Shown: piece by piece, positions 10,321 to 20,697 of the stretch | How the letters are laid out: the number at the start of each line of letters is the position of its first letter | Position numbering within the stretch: position 1 is the first letter of the stretch | From: Nonomuraea africana | GTDB lineage: Bacteria; Actinomycetota; Actinomycetes; Streptosporangiales; Streptosporangiaceae | Assembly: GCF_014873535.1 (NCBI RefSeq) | Contig: NZ_JADBEF010000001.1 | Span: 2,666,001 to 2,730,000, forward strand | Reading direction: 5' to 3' | Length of the DNA stretch: 64,000 bases | The notes under the pieces: model-generated | Told to the model about the DNA's origin: nothing | Database searches by the model: none | The model's input: only the letters and a program-made list of their open reading frames with translations | Position numbers and translations under genes: made by a program

Positions 10321-11738
10321 CTTTGCGGGGAAGGCGCGGGTGACCGATGTCGCCGACCTGCGCAAGGTGACCGATGAGGACAAGCGGCTGACGCTGATCG
10401 TCAGTCTGCTGCACACGGTACGGAGCGGCGTCCGCGACGACGTGGTGACGATGTTCTGCAAGCGGATGGCTGCGATTCACAAGAAGGGCCGCGACCAGCT
10501 GGAGGCGCTACGGGAGATGCACCGCGCCGAGTCCGAACGCCTCTTGGGCGTGTTCGGTGACGTCTTGGACGGCTTTCGCGAGGCTCTCTCCCCGTCTGAA
10601 CACCAGCTGTCTGGCGACGACAGCGCCACCGTGGCGACCACGCAGAGCAGTCCAGATGATGATGGCCAGGACGCGGTCGCCGAACGAGCGGGCCGTCTGG
10701 TGCTCAAAGCTCTCCAACTGGGTGGCGGAGTGGACGCGCTGGCCGCTGCGCACGAGGCGGTGTCGGCCCATCACGGCAACAACTACCTGCCGCTGCTGGA
10801 CCAGTACTACCGCTCGCACCGCTCGGCCTTGTTCACCTTGGTGGACTCGATCGAGCTGGAGCCCGTCCCCGAGCAGATCACGGTGGAGCGAGACGTCCCG
10901 GACGGCGTCCCGGTGAACGTGACGTTATCGGTTGACGTGGACGCGTTCGCCTCGATGATGTGGCGGAAGATCCTCAAGGATCCCGACCGGCCGGGAATGC
11001 TGGTGCGCCGCCATCTGGAGGTGTGCGTGTTCTCCTACCTCGCGGCCGAGCTGCGATCGGGTGACATCGCCGTGGCGGGCTCGGATTCCTACGCCAACCT
11101 GCACGATCAGCTCATGTCCTGGCAGGAGTGCCAGCCACTGGTTGAGGAGTTCTGCGCCGAGGCCGGGCTGCCGACCGACCCGGCGGAGCTGACCGGCCAC
11201 TACAAGAAGCTGCTGGCCGACACCGCCGCGGGGTGGACGCCGGCTACCCCGGCAACACCGACCTCGTACTGGAGGGCGGCCGACCGGTCCTTCGCCGACG
11301 CAAGGGCGCCGAGCGCAACAGCGATGCGCTCAATGGAGGAGGCCGTACATGACCGACTCCCGCAGCGCGACCTGCTGGACATCCTCACCCGCACCGCCTA
11401 CCAGCTCGGCTGGCACCACCATTTTCGGGCCAGCCTCCGGCTCCGACACGAAGATCAAGGAGTCACTCGGCCGATACGTGTTGACCGTGTTCACCTACGG
11501 CACGCTGCTCGGCCCCGCCCAGGTTGCCGCGCATATGCGCGGTCAGGTCAGTGCCGCCGAACTCGCCCGGGCGGCGAACAAGCACGCCACCAGCGAGAAG
11601 ATCGCCAAAGCCTCCACGATGGTGATCAACGCCTTCAACCAGCTCGACATCGCCTCAATGTGGGGCGACGGCAAGACCGTGGCCGCCGATGGCTCCCAGG
11701 TCGAAATGAGTCGCAGGCGCCGACGAGCTCGAAGCGCG
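10290..11738 (+). pseudogene. Tn3-family transposase, truncated at both ends and frameshifted
   Basis: The middle of a DDE Tn3 transposase: PPGKVAHFAGKARVTD, DLRKVTDEDKRL, HHGNNYLPLLDQYYRSHR and later LGRYVLTVFTYGTLLGP with AADGSQVE, which holds the first catalytic Asp. The long first frame ends near 11230 and the match continues in other frames, so at least two shifts are present. The N-terminal portion and the last third, with the other two catalytic acids, are absent. It is a different lineage from the intact Tn3 transposase at 46.7 kb. No terminal repeats were found. Confidence 0.8.
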
Positions 11739-11828
11739 TGATGCGGGGCGCCGGTCTGGCGTTCGTCTGCCCCTGCTCAGCCTTGAGTCAAGAATTTGGC
11801 AGGGTCGTCTTGTGTCGCAAGCGGCTCT

Positions 11829-12665
11829 CTAGCCGGGTGTGCCGCCGCGTTTGCTTCTTTCGGCGAGGCGCTGGACTTCCCCGATGTGTATGTCGCTTAC
11901 CCACTCCCAGCCGGGCTTAGCCGATGGGCCGACCCGCGGGTCACTGGGAACACGGCCCTCACGCAAGGCGAGCACGTACGCCCGATCCAGCTCGATCCGC
12001 GCGTGTACCTGATCGGCTCCGCCGACTGACCCGTGGCCAGGTACGACGACATCGACGTCGCCTGCCACGCCCTCGAGCAGCCGCAGCCCGACGAAGTACT
12101 CCTCGATCGGGTCATTGGTGTCGTTCAAGTCGTCGAGCCCCGGGACCAAGACATCAGAGAGCATGTCGCCGGCGACGAGAACCCCGCGTTCCTCGATCAA
12201 CAGCGCCGCATGGCCCGGGGCATGCGCCGGATGGTCAATAATCCGGACTCCAGGGCCATCCCATGGAATCTGCGCAGTTCCGGCGGGCAGGCCGGTGATG
12301 AGGCCGAACAGGTCCAGCGGTGTCTCGTCCGCGATTTCCGGCGGCAACCCCTCGGCGACGCGGGCCTTCCAGTCCGCGTTCGACCGCAGATCTCGCATAT
12401 AAGCCGCGCAGCGGGCTGTACCGTAACGGGGCGCTTCGCCGAGCTCGGGGTGCCAGAGCACGTGATCCCAATCAGGATGCGTCGCGAAGCCCGCCACGAC
12501 GGTCTGGCCCAACTCGCGAAGGTCGTTCGCGAGGCAGACCATTTCGTCGCCCGTTATTCCCGGGTCGATGAGCAACACGCCGGCCCGGCCCTGCACGACA
12601 ACGGTGTTGTTCTGGAGTAGCTCGCTCTGGTGGACCAGCACACCCTCCGCGACCTGCGTCAGCAT
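11829..12665 (-). CDS. Metallo-beta-lactamase-fold hydrolase
   Basis: A 278-residue MBL-fold protein. Metal-binding elements are seen in order: THPDWDHVLW (variant of HxHxDH, first H replaced by the T-H-P context), HAPGHAAL, AGDMLSD and VPGHGSV. This suits a glyoxalase-II-like or lactonase-type hydrolase more than a true beta-lactamase; the substrate is unknown. The ATG at 12665 has GGAAGGA about 6 nt upstream. It stands alone, convergent with the Tn3 remnant. Confidence 0.8.
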   Translation of the reverse strand: MLTQVAEGVLVHQSELLQNNTVVVQGRAGVLLIDPGITGDEMVCLANDLRELGQTVVAGFATHPDWDHVLWHPELGEAPRYGTARCAAYMRDLRSNADWKARVAEGLPPEIADETPLDLFGLITGLPAGTAQIPWDGPGVRIIDHPAHAPGHAALLIEERGVLVAGDMLSDVLVPGLDDLNDTNDPIEEYFVGLRLLEGVAGDVDVVVPGHGSVGGADQVHARIELDRAYVLALREGRVPSDPRVGPSAKPGWEWVSDIHIGEVQRLAERSKRGGTPG

Positions 12666-12774
12666 GGGGTTCCTTCCGCTTGTGGTTTGTAACCGCTCGT
12701 CGAGACCGTACTGCCTGCTCGTCCCCGCGACATCGTCTTCGGAGACCGCCGCCCGGCGCTCCGGCCGGTTCGCC

Positions 12775-12960
12775 CTACCGAACGGGGAGTGGGCGGTAGC
12801 GAACGTTGAGGGTGGTCACCTGGTCGTGGTCGTTGAGCAGTTCTAGATGGACGGGTTCGCCTCCTGGGTTGTTGAACAGCCGGACCCCGTCGCCGAGCAG
12901 TACCGGCACGATGTGGCCGGCGACGTCCTCGTCGTTCAGGGTGTTGACGTAGGCGCCGTT
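12775..12960 (-). pseudogene. C-terminal remnant of a RibD/dihydrofolate-reductase-like protein
   Basis: A minus-strand frame without a start codon reads NDEDVAGHIVPVLLGDGVRLF and ends DHDQVTTLNVRYRPLPVR, the closing strands of RibD-C/DHFR-like reductases. The front two thirds are missing. An intact paralogous gene lies at 14317-14862, so this may be a relic of a related locus. Confidence 0.55.
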
Positions 12961-13036
12961 GGCGCACGGCGCGAGCGCGGCGGCGCATCGTCTGATCGCG
13001 GCGATCCGGGCCTCGTCCTCGTCACGACGTTTCGCA

Positions 13037-14320
13037 TCAGATCGTTCCTTTCCCTGTCGTAAGGCCCGCAGCCCTGCTGCCGTTCACGTCGCGAGCCGAC
13101 GTTGACGTGACGGAGGGCCGTTCGGATGGTTCTTGCTCTGTCGGTGTTCTCCAGCGCTCTCGGCGGATCAGGAGCAGCGCGGGCAGCATCGAGACCGCGA
13201 CGAGGAGGAACGCGGTCGGGTACCCGATGAGGCCGACGACGAAGCCGACGCCGAGCGCGCCGACGGCCATCCCCACGTCGTACGCCGCGTTCCAGATCGC
13301 GCTCACCGGACCGTAGCCGGCGGTCGTCACCCGCGAGTACATGAGCGTCAGGGTCGCGTTCTGCAGCAGCCCGAAACCGAGCCCGAACGTCGTGGCGCCC
13401 ACCAGCACGGTGACCGGTGAGCCGGTCAGGGCCAGCAGTGCCATGCCCGCCACCGACGCGATCACGCCGGGCGCGAGGAGGCGCACGTGGCCGTGGGTGT
13501 CGCCCAGCCGTCCGGCGATCCACTTGCTGCCGGTCGCCGCCGCCGAGTGCGCGAGCAATGCCGCCGGCGCCACCCAGGTCGCCGCTCCGCTCATGGCCAG
13601 GGGCAGGAACGTCGTCAGCGCCCCTACGGCGACGGTCGAGGCGGCGAACACGAGCGCCGGCCGGTTGAGGTCGGCGGAGCGCAGCCAGGTCAGCATCCCG
13701 CGAGGGCGGTCGGCGGCCGTCTCCTTCGCGGGCAGAAACGGGACGGTCACCAGTGCGAGTACGGGCGCGGCGGCGGTGGCGCCGAAGACCACACCGAAGC
13801 CGTACTGACCGGCGAGCCAGACGCCCGCGGGGAGCGCGATCAGGGTCGTGACGCCGGTGACCAGTCCGACGACGGCGAGGCCTTCGCCTCGGCGTTCGGC
13901 GGGGATGAGGAGCGCGGTCAGTGCCCCGCCGGCGACCACCACGATGGCGAAGCCGGCTCCCCTCAGGACGCAGGTCACGAGGAGCACCGACGGTGCCGGC
14001 GAGACCAGGAGCAGGAGCGTCGGTGGGCCGAGCAGCAGCAAGCCGACGGCGAGGGCCCACCGGTGTCCGAGGACGCGGATGATCCGCGGGCTGAGCAGTT
14101 CGACCCCCACAGTGGTGAGCAGCAGGGCGCCGGTGGCGAGCCCGCCTGTCGCCGCCGTCCCGGACTGCGCGGCGTACAGCGGCACCACGCCCAGGGGCAG
14201 GAAGAAGCCGATCGACGATGCCACCACGGAGACGAACCGCAAGGCGAGTGGCCGGGTGAGGATCCGCGGGCGGGTGGGCTCGGGCCGTCCTGTCGACCTG
14301 GTCGGCGCCGGGCACGTCAC
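13037..14320 (-). CDS. MFS transporter
   Basis: A 427-residue integral membrane protein with about 12 hydrophobic helices and the architecture of drug/proton antiporter-type major facilitator proteins; the loop after helix 2 carries the short basic stretch RIIRVLGHRW. The export substrate is not evident. The start overlaps the stop of the upstream reductase gene as ATGA, so the two are translationally coupled. The C-terminal tail is polar and cytoplasmic. The pair is divergent from a LAL regulator, a plausible controller. Confidence 0.85.
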   Translation of the reverse strand: MTCPAPTRSTGRPEPTRPRILTRPLALRFVSVVASSIGFFLPLGVVPLYAAQSGTAATGGLATGALLLTTVGVELLSPRIIRVLGHRWALAVGLLLLGPPTLLLLVSPAPSVLLVTCVLRGAGFAIVVVAGGALTALLIPAERRGEGLAVVGLVTGVTTLIALPAGVWLAGQYGFGVVFGATAAAPVLALVTVPFLPAKETAADRPRGMLTWLRSADLNRPALVFAASTVAVGALTTFLPLAMSGAATWVAPAALLAHSAAATGSKWIAGRLGDTHGHVRLLAPGVIASVAGMALLALTGSPVTVLVGATTFGLGFGLLQNATLTLMYSRVTTAGYGPVSAIWNAAYDVGMAVGALGVGFVVGLIGYPTAFLLVAVSMLPALLLIRRERWRTPTEQEPSERPSVTSTSARDVNGSRAAGLTTGKGTI

Positions 14321-14862
14321 GATCGGTCCTCGTCATCCACCACGGCGTACAGGTGCTCGACCGACCCGTCCGGGAAGGTCCGGCTCGTGGTGAGCTGCAA
14401 TTGCTGTCGCTCACTCTTCTCGGGCGTGAGCCGGAGCCCGTCGCCTAGGAGGATCGGCATCACGACGACGCCGAGCTCGTCGAGGGCGCCGATGTCGCGG
14501 AACGCCTGAATGGTGCGCTGCCCGCCGACCAGATGAACGTCGCCGTCGATGTCGGCTTCGCGCATCAGCCGCAGCAGCGTCGCCGGGTCGTCGGCCGCCA
14601 CGACGTCGTCGGGTGTTCCGTCCGGGAGGGGCTGGCTGGTGAGGACGAACACCCGCAGGTTCGGCCACGGCCAGTGCGACGAACCGACCGCCGGCTCGAA
14701 CGTGGTGCGTCCCATCATCACCGCGCCGCAGTCCGCGACGAGGTCGGGCAGGCCGTGGGAGACACCCGACTCGAAGTCGGGCGCGGTCAGGATGACGGGC
14801 AGGCCGTCCGGAGAGGCGATGAAGCCGTCGACACTCACGGCGATGTGGGTGCGGATGCGCAT
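14317..14862 (-). CDS. RibD/dihydrofolate-reductase-family protein
   Basis: A 181-residue protein with the RibD-C fold: MRIRTHIAVSVDGFIAS at the start, MMGRTTFE, VHLVGGQRTIQ for NADPH binding and a conserved VMPILLGDGLRL strand. Such small reductases use NADPH; many act on unknown pterin, flavin or drug-like substrates. The ATG at 14862 follows GGAG, and homology starts there although the frame is open upstream. It is the first gene of a two-gene operon with an MFS transporter. Confidence 0.82.
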   Translation of the reverse strand: MRIRTHIAVSVDGFIASPDGLPVILTAPDFESGVSHGLPDLVADCGAVMMGRTTFEPAVGSSHWPWPNLRVFVLTSQPLPDGTPDDVVAADDPATLLRLMREADIDGDVHLVGGQRTIQAFRDIGALDELGVVVMPILLGDGLRLTPEKSERQQLQLTTSRTFPDGSVEHLYAVVDDEDRS

Positions 14863-14999
14863 GAGGTCTCCGATGTCGGGTTCGGTCGATCGGCTGTCGC
14901 GCTCAGCTTGTCCGTCTCGCGGCCCGCCGACATCGGGCAGATGCCTTAGGTCTGATGAGATCACCTCTTCAGATCCGCCGCGCATGGGATCATCTGAGG

Positions 15000-17834
15000 G
15001 TGTCCGGTCGGCTGACGAGTCCCGTGCTGGTGGGGCGGGAACGCGAACGTGCGGCGCTGGCGGCTGCCCTCACCGCTGCCAGGTCCGGCGCGGCCGTGGT
15101 GCTGGTCGGCGGCGAGGCCGGGATGGGCAAGACCCGGCTCGTCCGCGAGTTCACCGGCGGCCTGGGCGCCTCCGCGCGCGTTCTCACCGGAGGTTGCACC
15201 GACCTCGGCGTCGACGGCTTGCCGTTCGGGCCGTTCGTCACGGCACTGCGCCGGCTGGTGCGCGAGCTCGACGCGCCACCGGTGACCGCGCTGCTGCCCT
15301 CCGGTGGCCGGCGCGGTCTGGCGCGTCTGCTGCCGGAGCTGGGCGTGGCGGATGACGAACCGGAGCCCGACCTCGGCCGCGCCCGGCTGTTCGAGGAGGT
15401 CCTGCTCCTGCTCGAGGGCGCGGCGCGACAACGGTCGCTGGTCCTCGTCCTGGAGGATCTGCACTGGGCGGACCGGTCGACCGGTGAGCTGCTGACGTTC
15501 CTCGCCACCAACCTGGGAGAGCCCGGTGTCCTCATCCTCGGCACGTACCGGCCGGACGAGATCGGCGGCACGCACCCGTTGCGACCGCTGGTCTCCCGCG
15601 TCGACAGCGTGCGCGGCATCAGCCTCGGCGGGCTGGACCGGGACGGCGTGGCCGAGCAGCTCGGCGAGCTCCTCGCGGCCCCGGCGGACGAGGCGTTCAC
15701 CGAGCGGGTGTTCCTCCGCAGTGGCGGCAACCCGCTGTTCGTCGAGGCCCTCGTGACAGTCGGCGACGCGCCCGCCGCGTCGCTGTCCGACCTGCTGCTG
15801 GCCGATGTCGACCGGTTGCCCGACCTCAGCCGCCAGGTGCTGCACGCCGCCGCCGTCGCCGCTAGCCCGGTCGGTCACGCACTACTGGCGATCCTCGTCG
15901 AGATGGACGACCTCGCCTTCGAGGACGCGCTCCGGCCGCTGGTACGCCGACGGTTCCTGGACGTCGTCGAGGACGGGTACGCGTTCCGGCGCGACCTGAT
16001 CCGCGAGGCGGTCTACGGCAGCCTGCTGCCGGGCGAGCGGGTGCGGCTGCACCGCGCCTGCGCCGAGGCCATCACCACCGACCCAGCCCTCGTCTCCGGC
16101 GATCGCGCGTACGCCGAGGTCGCCCTGCACTGGCACGCGTCGGGCGCACCCATCCGCGCCGCCGAGGCCGCCTGGCACGCGGCCGAGTCCGCGCGGCGGA
16201 CCTACGCGTACGCCGAACAGCACCGCCTGCTCGACCGGGTGCTACGGACCTGGCAGCGCGTGCCGGACCTGGCGGACCGCCTCGGCGTGGACCGCGGCAC
16301 CGTCGCCAGCCTGGCCGCCGAAGCTGCACTGAACGCCGGCGAGCTGGACACCGGCGTCGCCTCGGTGACCACCGCCCTAGCCGAACACCCCGATCCCGAG
16401 GTGGCCGCACACCTGCTCCGGACCCGCGCGGCGATGTACGACCGCAACGGGCAGGACCCGATGCCCGACCTGCACGAGGCGGTCCGGCTGCTCCCGACCG
16501 GCGCGGACACCCCGCTGCGCGGCGAGGTCCTGGCCGACCTCGCCATCGCGCAGCGGCATCACCAGCACGACGCGGAGGCGCGAACGACGGCCGAAGACGC
16601 GTTGCGGATCGGCCAGCGCACCGGCGACCGCGGCGTACAGGCTCGGGCACTCATCACGCTCGCCGCGGCCGACGCGGACCTGCCCACCGCGGTCGAGCTG
16701 TTCGAGCGGGCACGCACGGCCGCCCGGGACGCTGGCGCCGCCGACACCCAACTCGCCGTGGCCGTGACCGAATCGAACCGCCTGGAGGCCGCCGGCGAAC
16801 ATGGCAGAGCGGAGCAGGTCGCGCGGAGCGGAATCACCCTCGCCCGCGAGCTGGGACTGACCCGCACCCGCGGCACCCTCCTCGCCCCGAACTTGTCCGA
16901 GTCGCTGCTCTCCCTCGGCCGCTGGGACGAAGCCGAAGCGGTGTACCGAGAGGCGCTCGCCCAGTCGCCACCGCCGCTGTACCGCGCCTACCTCCAGATC
17001 ATCCAGGCGACCGTCGACCTCAGACGCGGCGCACTCGACGCCGCGACCACGGCCGCGACGCAGGCGAGAGCAGTGATGCGTGAACCCAACCGGGGCGAGG
17101 AGACATGCCTCGAACCGGACCTACTGGACTGCCGACTCGCGCAGATCAGACAGGACGCCGGCGCGGTGACAGCGATCCTCGACCACGTCCTCACCGACCA
17201 CGACCTCGCACGAAGCCCGCGCTACAGCTGGCCGCTGCTGACCACGGGCGCGCTCACCCTCGTCGGGCACCACGGCACCGGCGCCCTCCTCACCCGGATG
17301 AGCACGTACGCCGACACGCTCGCCGTCACCGGCCGACTCCAGCAGGCCCACCGACTCACCTTCCTCGCCGCGACCCGCCACGACGACACCGACGCATGGG
17401 CAGCGGCCATAGAGGCATGGCGCGACCTCGGACAGCCGTACCCGCTCGCCGAAGCACTGCTGCACTCCACCCGCGCCGCACTGGCGACACAGCACCGATC
17501 CACTGCGGCCGAGCTGATCACCGAAGCAGCGTCGATCGCCGAAGGCCTCGGCGCCGCCCCACTTCAACGCGAGATCCAACAACTCGCCACCCGAGCACGG
17601 ATCACGACCAACCCGACCCGACCCGGCAACCCCGCAGGGCTGACCACCCGCGAGATGGAAGTGCTCGAGCTGGTGGTAGCCGGCCTGAGCAACCGAAAGA
17701 TCGGCGAGCACCTGTTCATCTCCGCCAAAACCGCCGGCGTACACGTCTCCAACATCCTCGCCAAACTCACAGTCACAACTCGCCTCGAAGCCGCCGCCTG
17801 GGCCCACCGCAACCAACTCTTCAAAACCGAATAA
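15000..17834 (+). CDS. LAL-type LuxR-family transcriptional activator
   Basis: A regulator of about 944 residues. An N-terminal AAA/ATPase domain has Walker A GEAGMGKT (Lys44) and Walker B VLVLEDLHWAD. A long helical repeat region resembling TPRs follows. The C-terminal LuxR HTH reads LTTREMEVLELVVAGLSNRKIG. LAL proteins are large ATP-dependent activators, often of secondary metabolism or transport. I prefer the GTG at 15000 because relatives begin SGRLTSPVLVGRE; an ATG at 14955 would add 15 residues. It is divergent from the reductase/MFS operon, its most obvious target. The frame is intact over 2.8 kb. Confidence 0.88.
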   Translation: MSGRLTSPVLVGRERERAALAAALTAARSGAAVVLVGGEAGMGKTRLVREFTGGLGASARVLTGGCTDLGVDGLPFGPFVTALRRLVRELDAPPVTALLPSGGRRGLARLLPELGVADDEPEPDLGRARLFEEVLLLLEGAARQRSLVLVLEDLHWADRSTGELLTFLATNLGEPGVLILGTYRPDEIGGTHPLRPLVSRVDSVRGISLGGLDRDGVAEQLGELLAAPADEAFTERVFLRSGGNPLFVEALVTVGDAPAASLSDLLLADVDRLPDLSRQVLHAAAVAASPVGHALLAILVEMDDLAFEDALRPLVRRRFLDVVEDGYAFRRDLIREAVYGSLLPGERVRLHRACAEAITTDPALVSGDRAYAEVALHWHASGAPIRAAEAAWHAAESARRTYAYAEQHRLLDRVLRTWQRVPDLADRLGVDRGTVASLAAEAALNAGELDTGVASVTTALAEHPDPEVAAHLLRTRAAMYDRNGQDPMPDLHEAVRLLPTGADTPLRGEVLADLAIAQRHHQHDAEARTTAEDALRIGQRTGDRGVQARALITLAAADADLPTAVELFERARTAARDAGAADTQLAVAVTESNRLEAAGEHGRAEQVARSGITLARELGLTRTRGTLLAPNLSESLLSLGRWDEAEAVYREALAQSPPPLYRAYLQIIQATVDLRRGALDAATTAATQARAVMREPNRGEETCLEPDLLDCRLAQIRQDAGAVTAILDHVLTDHDLARSPRYSWPLLTTGALTLVGHHGTGALLTRMSTYADTLAVTGRLQQAHRLTFLAATRHDDTDAWAAAIEAWRDLGQPYPLAEALLHSTRAALATQHRSTAAELITEAASIAEGLGAAPLQREIQQLATRARITTNPTRPGNPAGLTTREMEVLELVVAGLSNRKIGEHLFISAKTAGVHVSNILAKLTVTTRLEAAAWAHRNQLFKTE

Positions 17835-18099
17835 ACGCCACAGACACAGCCCTCGGATGCGCGTGACGGCGACCCAGTGCCAGCCTCAGACAGGACGGTC
17901 GTCTGGAGTTGGCCAGAGATCACTACGACCTCCTGCAGACCCTTGCCCTTCCTCGCCCGGATCGGGTCGTCAGGAAACAGGTCGAACACAGGGAACTGTG
18001 ACGCGCTGCCGGTCTGCGGCTCGGAGGCCTTCGGCTGGGTCACGTTCTCGTGGGGATCCTGATGGTGTTCGGTGCGCTCGGCAAGAGGGTCCACGGTGC

Positions 18100-18967
18100 T
18101 CATTCCTCTCGGTAGCGCTTGAGCCGGGGCCGCCCCTGCTCGGGCAGTTCGGGTTCGATGGGCGGGCCGAGGTCGGGATCCGATGGCCGGTGAACCTCGA
18201 TCAGCCGATCCACGACGCTGGCCCGTGGCCGCAGCTGGGTCCGCAGCTCGCGACGACGGGCGTTGCGGGCCGCGGTGATGTCCTTCAGGCTGATCGTGCG
18301 ATGGGCCAGCTCCGGGCAGATCGCCCGGCACAGGAAGCGGCCGTCGTGGAAGATGCGGATCTCGGCCATGTCACGAGGGTCGTAGCGAATGACGACGTCT
18401 TCGCCGACATAGGCGGCCAGCACCGGGTCCAGGTAGCGCAGCGTCTGGAAGTGGATGCCGTCGGGGGTCCGATCCGTGATCGACGTGGAAGATCTCGGGG
18501 ATGCCGCACACGTGCCAGTCCGGTTCGCTCTTGCGCCAGATGGCCTGGCGGAAGGCCAGCGCGGTGGTCAGCGCCGAGGGGGCGCCCAGGTTGACCGCGT
18601 ACCCCGCGATCGCGCGGGAGTGATCGTCCTCGATGACGGTCAGCCAGGGCCTGGCCGGTTTGCCGGACGGGGCGATCACCCACAGGTCCAGCTGCGTGTG
18701 GTCGGCCAGCCAGATCTGGTTGGGCCGGCTCGCTTCCCGGCGATGCACCAGCTCACACCTCTCCCGATAGCCGCGTGTGCCGTCCTGGGCCAGCGTGGCC
18801 AGGGCGGGGTCCAAGGCGGAGACCACCGCGTAGGTGGTGGCGTAGCTGGGAGCCGGCCAGCCCTGCTCGACGGCCACGACGGCGGCCTGACGGTGGATGG
18901 TGGCGATGCTCGGCGGCGGGCGTTGCAGCGCCAGGCCCTCGATCAGCAGTTGCAGGTCCTGCGGCAT
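18100..18967 (-). pseudogene. Mu/TniA-like DDE transposase with internal deletion
   Basis: The upstream part (from 18967) has the start of an rve integrase core: ADHTQLDL with the first catalytic Asp, then PWLTVIEDDHSRAIAGY and FHVDHGSD with the second. The frame then jumps to PDGIHFQTLRYLDPVLAAYVGEDVV, the Mu-transposase C-terminal barrel, which runs to the stop at 18100. The segment holding the catalytic Glu, roughly 150-200 residues, is deleted with a change of frame, and the N-terminal DNA-binding domain is missing. A short frame overlapping the stop as ATGA may be the start of a second transposition gene, but it runs into the LAL gene end and I do not recognise it. Confidence 0.72.
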
Positions 18968-19229
18968 GCGCCGTTATTCGGGCCAGTGGCCAGGCCTGGT
19001 CGGCTTCTACACCCGATACCAGGACGAGCAGACCCGGATCAGGCGACTCCGGAAGGACTGGGAGAAAGCAGCGCTCTACCTCGCTGGGCGCGAGCTTGGG
19101 TGTGAGATCCACACAAGGGAGAGAACCCACACGGGGGCAACGGAGGCCCTCCTAGAGGGTCTGCCCCTGCGGATCAAACATCCCACCTCCCCCATGGAGC
19201 CTCTTGCAGCACTGAGGGAAACCCGGCGA

Positions 19230-19857
19230 TGGCACTCCGCGTTCCAGGCCGGAAGCCGGCAGCGGTGGAACGGGGCGCACGGGATCACGCTCCGCAGGGT
19301 ACTGGCCGGGGTCCTGGCGATCGGCCGGCAGCGCCGGTCGGCGACCAGGTGAATCTTCGTGCTCCACCCGCCCCGTGAGCGGCCCAGCGCCTCCCGGCCC
19401 GTGCCCGGTTTGTGATCTACGCCGTCCCCTTTGACGGGATGTCGGCGGGCGGCTCACGACGAGCTCCGGCGGCATGCTGATGAGCGCGCGCCACAGTGGA
19501 ATCCACACTCACCGTCCAGTCCTCCCCCTCGGCCTCATCGCATCCAGCGCGCAGCCCGTCCAGGATCTTCTCCCAGGTGCCATCCATCGACCAGCGGCGA
19601 TGCCGGTTGTAGACGGTCTTCCAGTTCCCGTACCAGGGCGGCAGGTCACGCCAGGTGATGTTGGTCCGGACCCGGAAGAAGACCCCGTTGATGACCGTTC
19701 GGTGATCGGCCCATCGGCCGCCCTGCCGCGGGTTGACCGGCAGCAGCGGCGCCAGCCGTTCCCACTCGGCATCGGTCAGATCATGACGCTTCAGGCGATC
19801 TTCCACTGGACTGATCTACACCAAACCACCATCAAAGATCCACGGGACACGCCCTAG
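19230..19857 (-). mobile_element. Partial IS5-family (IS427-like) insertion sequence
   Basis: The frame 19806-19417 encodes the N-terminal half of an IS5-type transposase (DLTDAEWERLAPLLP, ITWRDLPPWYGNWKTV, then VSVDSTVARAHQHAAGA with the first Asp). The second half continues in another frame as EALGRSRGGWSTKIHLVADRRCRP, as in two-ORF IS427 elements, then degenerates before the last catalytic residues. The end near 19857 carries GGGCGTGTCCCG read inward, the usual left inverted repeat. The other end is not recognisable. Confidence 0.7.
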
Positions 19858-19911
19858 GCCCCGTCGCGCCAGGATGCCCCTCACAATCAGGACGCGCAAC
19901 TACACAGAGTT

Positions 19912-20133
19912 ACTTTGGGGCTGGGGACAGCTTCGGGAGTAGGACGCCAATGCAGACGAACGCGGCGTGCCCTACCCCGAGCCGGAGAGCGTCAAGACGC
20001 AGCCCGCCGACTTCGCCGACGCGTAGGAGGACGTGGCGATCCTGCCGCCACCACGCGACAGCGATCCAGCCTCCTGGCTCCCGATCATCTGAATCTACTT
20101 CGGGGCTAGGGGTCAGTTTCGGGATCAGGACGC
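19912..20133. repeat. Diverged direct repeats of about 35 bp
   Basis: Two copies, 19912-19946 and 20098-20133, share the patterns GGGGCT, CTTCGGGA or TTTCGGGA, and AGGACGCC. They may be ends of a lost insertion element. No transposase lies between them. Confidence 0.45.
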
Positions 20134-20505
20134 CCATCCATCTACTTCGCCCCTGGTGCGGCGATCATTAACGGCGCCCCAAGTGCGGGCGCTGTGGCAA
20201 GTCGAGATCGACACCGCCCGCAGCTACCTGCGGGTGCTGGCCCTCGTGCATGCCGACCTGCCGCTCTGGTCAGCCTTCACGCACAAGGGGCGGCTCATCG
20301 CCGAGTTCAGGCGGAGCGATGACGGCAGCGAGCCGCTCGACATCGGCTGACCGGATCTGAGCGTCCAGGGGAAGCGGGCGGCGAGGTCTCGCACCGGAGG
20401 ACGGCGAGCCAGAGCGTCCCTTCCTGCTGCTCAGCCTGCGTCTCGACCCCCCTGTCCGCAACCGGGTTCTCGCCCACCTGTCTCCAGGGCTCGCGAGGGG
20501 GCGAC

Positions 20506-20560
20506 TTGTGCCGGATTTCAAGATGTTTCGCGCAGCGGAAGATCTTGAAATCCGGCACAA
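20506..20560. repeat. Perfect 19-bp inverted repeat with 17-nt loop
   Basis: Positions 20506-20524 are the exact reverse complement of 20542-20560. The arms are unusually A/T-containing for this genome. No T-run follows. It lies about 140 bp upstream of a secreted-protein gene, so it could be an operator, a terminator of lost upstream sequence, or a small mobile inverted repeat. Confidence 0.6.
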
Positions 20561-20697
20561 CCACCCGGTTGCGGCCAGGTGCGCCGCTCCGCGGACGGCA
20601 GCCGCCGGAAGGGACGCTCCACCGCCTCGCCTCCTCAGGAGCGCGGCCTCGAGCTCTTCTTCCCGGCGACCACCGCCCATTCCAGGAGGAGCCTTCG

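Larger units (their letters stand above)
19858..20697. other. Non-coding interval with two repeat structures
   Basis: About 840 bp without a convincing gene. It holds a pair of diverged direct repeats (19912-19946 and 20098-20133) and a long perfect inverted repeat (20506-20560). A 64-codon frame at 20156-20350 lacks a ribosome-binding site and family resemblance. Confidence 0.5.

Noticed and set aside
12936..14414. 492-codon open frame overlapping the MFS transporter
   Set aside because: Arg/Pro-rich shifted frame of the transporter gene.
17564..18331. Minus-strand frame overlapping the LAL gene end, beginning MSTVDPLAERTEHH at 18103
   Set aside because: The ATGA overlap with the broken transposase is suggestive, but the product runs antisense through the LAL gene and matches nothing that I know.
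18897..19352. 151-codon plus-strand frame (GFYTRYQDEQTRIRRLRKDW)
   Set aside because: Looks partly protein-like, but overlaps two transposase remnants and has no start signal.
20156..20350. 64-codon frame in a repeat-rich gap
   Set aside because: No ribosome-binding site or family match.
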